Shown here piece by piece: positions 4,327 to 8,052 of a DNA stretch of 8,052 nucleotides. The DNA lies in contig CADBTO010000251.1 of the NCBI GenBank assembly GCA_902797565.1, positions 1 to 8,052 of the forward strand, in the 5' to 3' direction. Position numbers and translations under genes: made by a program. The notes beneath the pieces were generated by a model. The model worked only from the letters and a program-made list of their open reading frames with translations, searched no databases and was not told the origin of the DNA. Source of the DNA: an uncultured Lachnospiraceae bacterium (lineage in GTDB: Bacteria > Bacillota > Clostridia > Lachnospirales > Lachnospiraceae). Position 1 is the stretch's first letter; each line of letters begins with the position of its first letter.

Positions 4327-7072
4327 TATCCGATTCTTCCAACAGCTTGGGGTGCCTGCCATCCTGATGCAGCAGGATACAAACGGACATCTGGTTCCGG
4401 TTGCCCTCACACAGGAATTTTCCCGGCTGATGGAGTGCAGCATGGAAGAGGCGCTCCAGTTGATGCGCCCGGAACACCTTCTGGAGACCATTTACCCCAC
4501 CGACCGGCCCTGGTTTGAAAAAAAGCTGGAACATATCCTGCAGGCACATACTGCAGCGCAGGAAACACAGTCCTGGACGCTCCGGAAATGCACGGCAAAA
4601 GGAAACCTCATCTGGTGCGAGATGCACTGCTCTTTTTTCTCTGATGCAAACAGGCGATATCTCTGCTGCACCTATGTTGATCTGACTGCCGCAAAAGAAT
4701 ATGAGCAGCGACTGAAGGAATCCTATTTCAACATGGGAGATGACATCTACCGCGCAGCAAAAGATACCCTGTGCCTCATACACGCAAACCTTTCCAAAGA
4801 CACAATCGAGGACCTGCAGGGAAAGGACCTTTATCCGACAGACAGTGTGCTTCGCCCATACAGTACTGTCATACAGCTTCGCAGCGACGGCTACATCCTC
4901 CCGGACGAACGGAAACAGTTCCTGGATACGTTCTCAAAAACCAGCCTGATCTCTTCCTTCCAGGACGGAGAACATACCGTATCCCGGACACTCTTCTCCA
5001 GACGCATGGACGGGCGGCTCTGCTTCGTAACCATCCTGGCAAAAACCACGCGCCATCCTCTGACGGGAGAACTTGTCACGTTTTTGACGGAAACAGAAAG
5101 CAACCAGAAAAAAGTTGAATCTGCTTTGCACGGAAAAATCCTGGCACACCAGTTCGACATGGTGTCCTATATTGCCGGCGGAAAATATGGCATTGCGGTT
5201 GGCGACGCATCGCTGATCGAAAAAGGCAGCATCTTTCCCGTTTCCCGTACCGGAGACTACGAGGAATACCTGGAAGCGCAGGTTTTTCCAGTGCTCTATG
5301 GCAGCGAAGAAGAGATCGCGCAGATGAAGCTTGCCCTGTCCCTTGCATCCATCCGCAGATCGCTGGTGGAAAAAGAGCCCTATGTCGTGGGTATCAACTG
5401 TTCCATTGACGGTGAAATCTACAGCAAGCGCCTGGATTTCTACCGCGTGGCGAAAGATGCAGACTTTTTCATTCTATTGAAAAGCGATACCACGGAAATC
5501 CAAAAGGAACAGAAACGCATCAACCAGCAGCTCGCAGCAGCGCTTCGGGAAGCGCAGCAGGCGAATGTCGCAAAGACCTCCTTCCTGTCCCGGATGAGCC
5601 ACGAGATGCGTACCCCGATGAATGCCATCATTGGGCTGGGTGATCTTGCCCTGCAGGAACCCGGCCTCACCGAGGGGATCCGGGATCATCTGAAAAAAAT
5701 CGGCTCCAGCGCCCAGTACCTGCTGTCCATTATCAACGATATCCTGGATATGAGCCGCATCGAAGGCGGCAATATGACGCTCGAAGAAACAGAGTTTTCC
5801 TTCTCCGATCTTCTGGAACAGGTACAAGACAGCATCCGGACGCAATGTCATGAAAAAGAACTGCATTATGAATACAGTAATACAGATATCCAAAGCGAGA
5901 TGCATTATCTGGGCGATCCAGAAAAATTAAGGCAAGTCTTGATGAATACGCTTGGAAATGCCGTAAAATTCACGAATCCGGGCGGATCTGTTTCCTTCCA
6001 GATTCAAAAGACTGGTTCGCTGGGAGACCGGTCCAGTTTCCGAATCGTCATCAAGGACACCGGCATCGGCATTGGTGAAGACTTCCTACCGCAGGTTTTT
6101 GACCCGTTCACCCAGGAAGATGGCACAAACACTTCGGCTTACGGGGGAAGCGGGCTGGGCCTTGCCATTGCCAGGAACATCCTGGGTATGATGAACGGGA
6201 CGATTGCCCTGCAGTCCCAAAAAGGCCAGGGCACCGTCTGTACGATCACGCTGCCCTTGAAACACGCTTTGAAACCGGAGCGGCACGCGGCAGATGCTCA
6301 GACAAAACCTGCAGATCTTTCCGGAAGGCATATCCTGCTGGCAGAAGACGTGTTTGTCAATGCCGAAATCGTCCGGCGCCTGCTGGCGATGAAGGGCGTT
6401 TCTGTCTTCCATGCTAAAAACGGGAAAGAAGCCGTTGATGCGTTCACGGATGCCGCACCGGGAACCTATGACGGGATCCTGATGGACATCCGCATGCCGG
6501 TCATGGACGGACTGTCTGCCGCAAAGGCCATCCGCAGCAGCGGGAAGCCGGACGCCGCAGGCATTCCTATGATTGCGATGACTGCCAATGCCTTTGACGA
6601 AGACGTGCAGAATTCCCTTCAGGCAGGGATGGATGCCCATCTTTCCAAACCGGTCCAGCCACAGCTTCTGATAGACACGCTCGCACAGCTGATCGGCGCA
6701 CGGGAATCCGAAACACAACCACCCACAACACAAGAAAGGAGTTTGAAGATGTCAAAATTTGAAGATCTGCTGAAAAAAGGAAAAGACGTTATCAGCAAGG
6801 CGGATACCTCCGGGATTGATTTCCTGGCCGTGCAGGTGAACCTCGAAGACCTGGATGGCGTATTCTATGTGGAGGTCAAAGACGGCAAAGCCAGCCTGGA
6901 GCCATACGAATACAACGACCGCCAGTGCCTGGTCACGATCTCTTCGGAGAACCTGGAAAAGCTGATGGACGGAAAGCTTGATCCCGTGCTCGGATATACC
7001 CTGAAAAAACTTAAGGTGGACGGAGACGTCAGCAAAGCACTGGAATTTTCCAAGCTGATCAAACAGAAATAG
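4319..7072 (+). CDS. Soluble hybrid histidine kinase fused in frame to an SCP2-like domain
   Basis: A 917-residue protein with no signal peptide or membrane segment, so a cytoplasmic sensor. N-terminal sensory part: a PAS-like domain at about 1-130 ending in a PAC-like strand (CCTYVDLTAAKEYEQRL), and two further PAS-like regions at about 137-265 and 270-392. A helix leads to HisKA with His428 in MSHEMRTPMNAIIG. The HATPase_c domain has the N box (Asn547 in GNAVKFT), G1 DTGIGIG from Asp580, and GGSGLGLAIA. The receiver (about 671-791) has Glu676-Asp677, phosphoacceptor Asp723 in MDIRMPVMDG, Thr755 and Lys777. A short polar linker leads into residues 811-917, an SCP2-type fold with FYVEVKDGKASLEPYEYNDR and DPVLGYTLKKLKVDGD. 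The start overlaps the previous gene by 8 bases without a clear ribosome binding site, so translation is probably coupled. An internal ribosome binding site and ATG at 6749 make the fusion suspicious. It has no Hpt domain; that module is in the first gene of the operon. Confidence 0.93.
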   Translation: MPDIRFFQQLGVPAILMQQDTNGHLVPVALTQEFSRLMECSMEEALQLMRPEHLLETIYPTDRPWFEKKLEHILQAHTAAQETQSWTLRKCTAKGNLIWCEMHCSFFSDANRRYLCCTYVDLTAAKEYEQRLKESYFNMGDDIYRAAKDTLCLIHANLSKDTIEDLQGKDLYPTDSVLRPYSTVIQLRSDGYILPDERKQFLDTFSKTSLISSFQDGEHTVSRTLFSRRMDGRLCFVTILAKTTRHPLTGELVTFLTETESNQKKVESALHGKILAHQFDMVSYIAGGKYGIAVGDASLIEKGSIFPVSRTGDYEEYLEAQVFPVLYGSEEEIAQMKLALSLASIRRSLVEKEPYVVGINCSIDGEIYSKRLDFYRVAKDADFFILLKSDTTEIQKEQKRINQQLAAALREAQQANVAKTSFLSRMSHEMRTPMNAIIGLGDLALQEPGLTEGIRDHLKKIGSSAQYLLSIINDILDMSRIEGGNMTLEETEFSFSDLLEQVQDSIRTQCHEKELHYEYSNTDIQSEMHYLGDPEKLRQVLMNTLGNAVKFTNPGGSVSFQIQKTGSLGDRSSFRIVIKDTGIGIGEDFLPQVFDPFTQEDGTNTSAYGGSGLGLAIARNILGMMNGTIALQSQKGQGTVCTITLPLKHALKPERHAADAQTKPADLSGRHILLAEDVFVNAEIVRRLLAMKGVSVFHAKNGKEAVDAFTDAAPGTYDGILMDIRMPVMDGLSAAKAIRSSGKPDAAGIPMIAMTANAFDEDVQNSLQAGMDAHLSKPVQPQLLIDTLAQLIGARESETQPPTTQERSLKMSKFEDLLKKGKDVISKADTSGIDFLAVQVNLEDLDGVFYVEVKDGKASLEPYEYNDRQCLVTISSENLEKLMDGKLDPVLGYTLKKLKVDGDVSKALEFSKLIKQK
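6735..6741 (+). promoter_or_regulatory. Internal ribosome binding site before the SCP2-like domain
   Basis: AAAGGAG lies inside the hybrid-kinase reading frame, 7 bases upstream of the in-frame ATG at 6749, which is ideal spacing. It sits exactly at the junction between the interdomain linker and the first residues of the SCP2-like domain, where a separate gene would start. Confidence 0.65.
6749..7072 (+). CDS. SCP2-like sterol/lipid-binding domain protein (internal in-frame start)
   Basis: Translation from this ATG would give a free 107-residue protein starting MSKFEDLLKKGKDV, identical to the last 107 residues of the hybrid kinase. SCP2 domains form a hydrophobic pocket that binds lipids or other apolar ligands. 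Stand-alone SCP2-like proteins of about this length occur in Clostridia, with a similar FYVEVKDGK...EPYEYNDR core and DPVL...KLKV...GD ending. The complete domain, a natural N-terminus and a well-placed ribosome binding site support an independent gene or alternative product. Against this, no stop codon separates it from the kinase frame. A single C-to-T change at 6731 (CAA to TAA) would restore a stop 15 bases before the ATG. Whether both the fused and free forms are made cannot be decided from sequence. Confidence 0.55.
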   Translation: MSKFEDLLKKGKDVISKADTSGIDFLAVQVNLEDLDGVFYVEVKDGKASLEPYEYNDRQCLVTISSENLEKLMDGKLDPVLGYTLKKLKVDGDVSKALEFSKLIKQK

Positions 7073-7092
7073 AACACAGGCGGCGGCTGATT

Positions 7093-7142
7093 CCCGGCTG
7101 TGCTCCCCGGCTGCCAAACCGGGGAGCGGGCCGGCAGCCGGG
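7093..7142 (+). terminator. GC-rich nested stem-loop after the phosphorelay operon (possible terminator, no T-run)
   Basis: Outer arms CCCGGCTG (7093-7100) and CAGCCGGG (7135-7142) pair over 8 bases. Inner arms GCTCCCCGG (7102-7110) and CCGGGGAGC (7119-7127) pair over 9 bases with an 8-base loop. It lies 21 bases after the stop at 7072, where a terminator is expected, but no run of T follows. It may be a weak or factor-assisted terminator, an mRNA-stabilising 3' hairpin, or a structure limiting expression of the HipA-like gene 29 bases further on. Confidence 0.45.
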
Positions 7143-7170
7143 ACGCCATATATGGTCATATGTAAAAACT

Positions 7171-8052
7171 ATGAATGAATATTATCTGATGAACAAAAAC
7201 AGACAGCTGATGCTGTTTACCATCAACTATGACGAAACATTGAATTTGTGCGAATGCGTAGAAATCGAGCGATATGCAGATGACAACGGTTTCCCTCCAC
7301 AGTTTTCGGATATCTACACCTGGCTGGATCGACGCAATTACGCAAAGCACAAAGAGCATCTCCGGAAATGGCTGAAGGAGTGGCAGATTGACAATCTGAT
7401 CGGTTTCATTGAAATAACCCATGCGCTTAGCCTGAACGACACCCTCTGGGTCAAAAAGGCCGATTCGGACCTGCAATGGGAAAAAGTCAGCCTCTACCAG
7501 AACGAATTCACAGATGTGGTATCCAAAACGGCTTTTGAAAAGGGGCTCCGTGGCCTCCGGCTCTCCACCCCCTCTCCGGAATTTACATCCGAAGGTTCCT
7601 TTGAAAAATGCTGGGTAAAAGAAGCAGACGGCATTTTCCTCTACAAAAAAAGCAGTTCCGGTTTTGCCAACGCAGGACTGGAAAGCTACTCGGAATATTA
7701 TGCGTCCCAGTATTCTTCCGCGATCTGCCGTACCTCTGTCAGCTACGACCTGGTGAAATTCAAAGGGAGCCTGGTGTCCCGCTGCCAAATGTTTACCAGC
7801 GAAAAAGCCGGCTTTGTGCCGATCTATAAATACCTTGACGGAAACAAGCGTTATCCCTTTCCGGAAATCGAACGTTTTCTGGAACCCTATGGATTCAGCG
7901 ACGATTTCCGCAATATGATCGTCCTCGATGCCGTCATTCTGAACCCCGACCGGCATTTTGGGAATTTCGGCTTCCTCGTGGACAACGACACCTTTGAAAT
8001 CCTTGATTTCGCGCCGGTCTTCGACCACAATATGGCAATGCTGGCACGGGCG
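7171..8052 (+). CDS. HipA-like (CtkA-type) kinase domain protein, partial at right edge
   Basis: 294 codons are open to the window edge; most of the protein is probably present. HipA-fold proteins are Ser/Thr kinases, classically toxins of HipBA modules, though many Firmicutes homologues stand alone. The N-terminal part (about 1-125) is a family-specific domain containing ITHALSLNDTLWVK. The kinase core follows: TSEGSFEKCW, then FLYKKSSSGFANAG with Lys159 or Lys160 as candidate ATP lysine, then LESYSEYYASQ. The catalytic segment is NPDRHFGN (Asn258, catalytic Asp260, metal-binding Asn265), followed by DFAPVFDH with Asp285 as the second metal ligand, so catalytic residues look intact. The start at 7171 is the first ATG after the hairpin; no Shine-Dalgarno is visible, and the ATG at 7189 is an alternative. 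No HipB-type antitoxin gene lies upstream; a partner could lie beyond the right edge. It is 98 bases downstream of the phosphorelay operon. Confidence 0.85.
   Translation, partial: MNEYYLMNKNRQLMLFTINYDETLNLCECVEIERYADDNGFPPQFSDIYTWLDRRNYAKHKEHLRKWLKEWQIDNLIGFIEITHALSLNDTLWVKKADSDLQWEKVSLYQNEFTDVVSKTAFEKGLRGLRLSTPSPEFTSEGSFEKCWVKEADGIFLYKKSSSGFANAGLESYSEYYASQYSSAICRTSVSYDLVKFKGSLVSRCQMFTSEKAGFVPIYKYLDGNKRYPFPEIERFLEPYGFSDDFRNMIVLDAVILNPDRHFGNFGFLVDNDTFEILDFAPVFDHNMAMLARA

Noticed and set aside
6086..6733. A 215-codon minus-strand open frame inside the hybrid kinase
   Set aside because: It lies opposite conserved HATPase and receiver codons, has no motif, and is typical of antisense shadows in GC-rich coding DNA.
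7146..7155. CCATATATGG resembles the eukaryotic CArG box
   Set aside because: The genes are bacterial. The match is incidental, and only the palindrome itself is worth noting.
7156..8028. A 290-codon open frame on the minus strand opposite the HipA-like gene
   Set aside because: It shows no recognisable motif, while the plus strand carries the complete HipA catalytic signature. It is a shadow frame.

Overview
The window looks like the chromosome of a moderately GC-rich member of the Clostridia (Lachnospiraceae/Oscillospiraceae type). That is an inference from the families present: a zinc-ribbon Ser/Thr kinase with an FHA domain, a small PP2C phosphatase, a large soluble hybrid histidine kinase, an SCP2-like domain and an orphan HipA-like kinase. 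The Shine-Dalgarno sites are strong and of AGGAG type. No RNA genes, insertion sequences or CRISPR arrays were seen, and no gene-free stretch exceeds about 180 bases.

Layout. Positions 1-2145 on the minus strand hold a two-gene unit: a PP2C-type Ser/Thr phosphatase, then a Ser/Thr protein kinase with an N-terminal zinc ribbon and a C-terminal FHA domain that runs off the left edge. The region 2146-2320 holds two divergent sigma-70-type promoters, each with a perfect TATAAT and a 17-base spacer. Positions 2321-7072 on the plus strand are a tightly overlapping three-gene unit: a receiver-Hpt protein, a protein with a degenerate and a canonical receiver, and a 917-residue hybrid histidine kinase whose reading frame continues into a complete SCP2-like lipid-binding domain. 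After a GC-rich stem-loop (7093-7142), a HipA-like kinase gene begins at 7171 and runs off the right edge.

How the genes may work together (inference). The plus-strand operon has every part of a multistep phosphorelay: His428 and Asp723 of the hybrid kinase, Hpt His251, and receiver Asp69 and Asp188. It has no DNA-binding output domain and no transmembrane segment, so its output may be protein-protein signalling. The divergent unit is a reversible Ser/Thr phosphorylation pair with an FHA phosphopeptide reader, so the two circuits may be co-regulated or cross-talk.

The most unusual point is the SCP2-like module. It is fused in frame to the histidine kinase, yet it carries its own well-placed ribosome binding site and ATG at 6749. 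Either a recent stop-codon loss fused two genes, or the locus makes both a long kinase-SCP2 protein and a free SCP2 protein.
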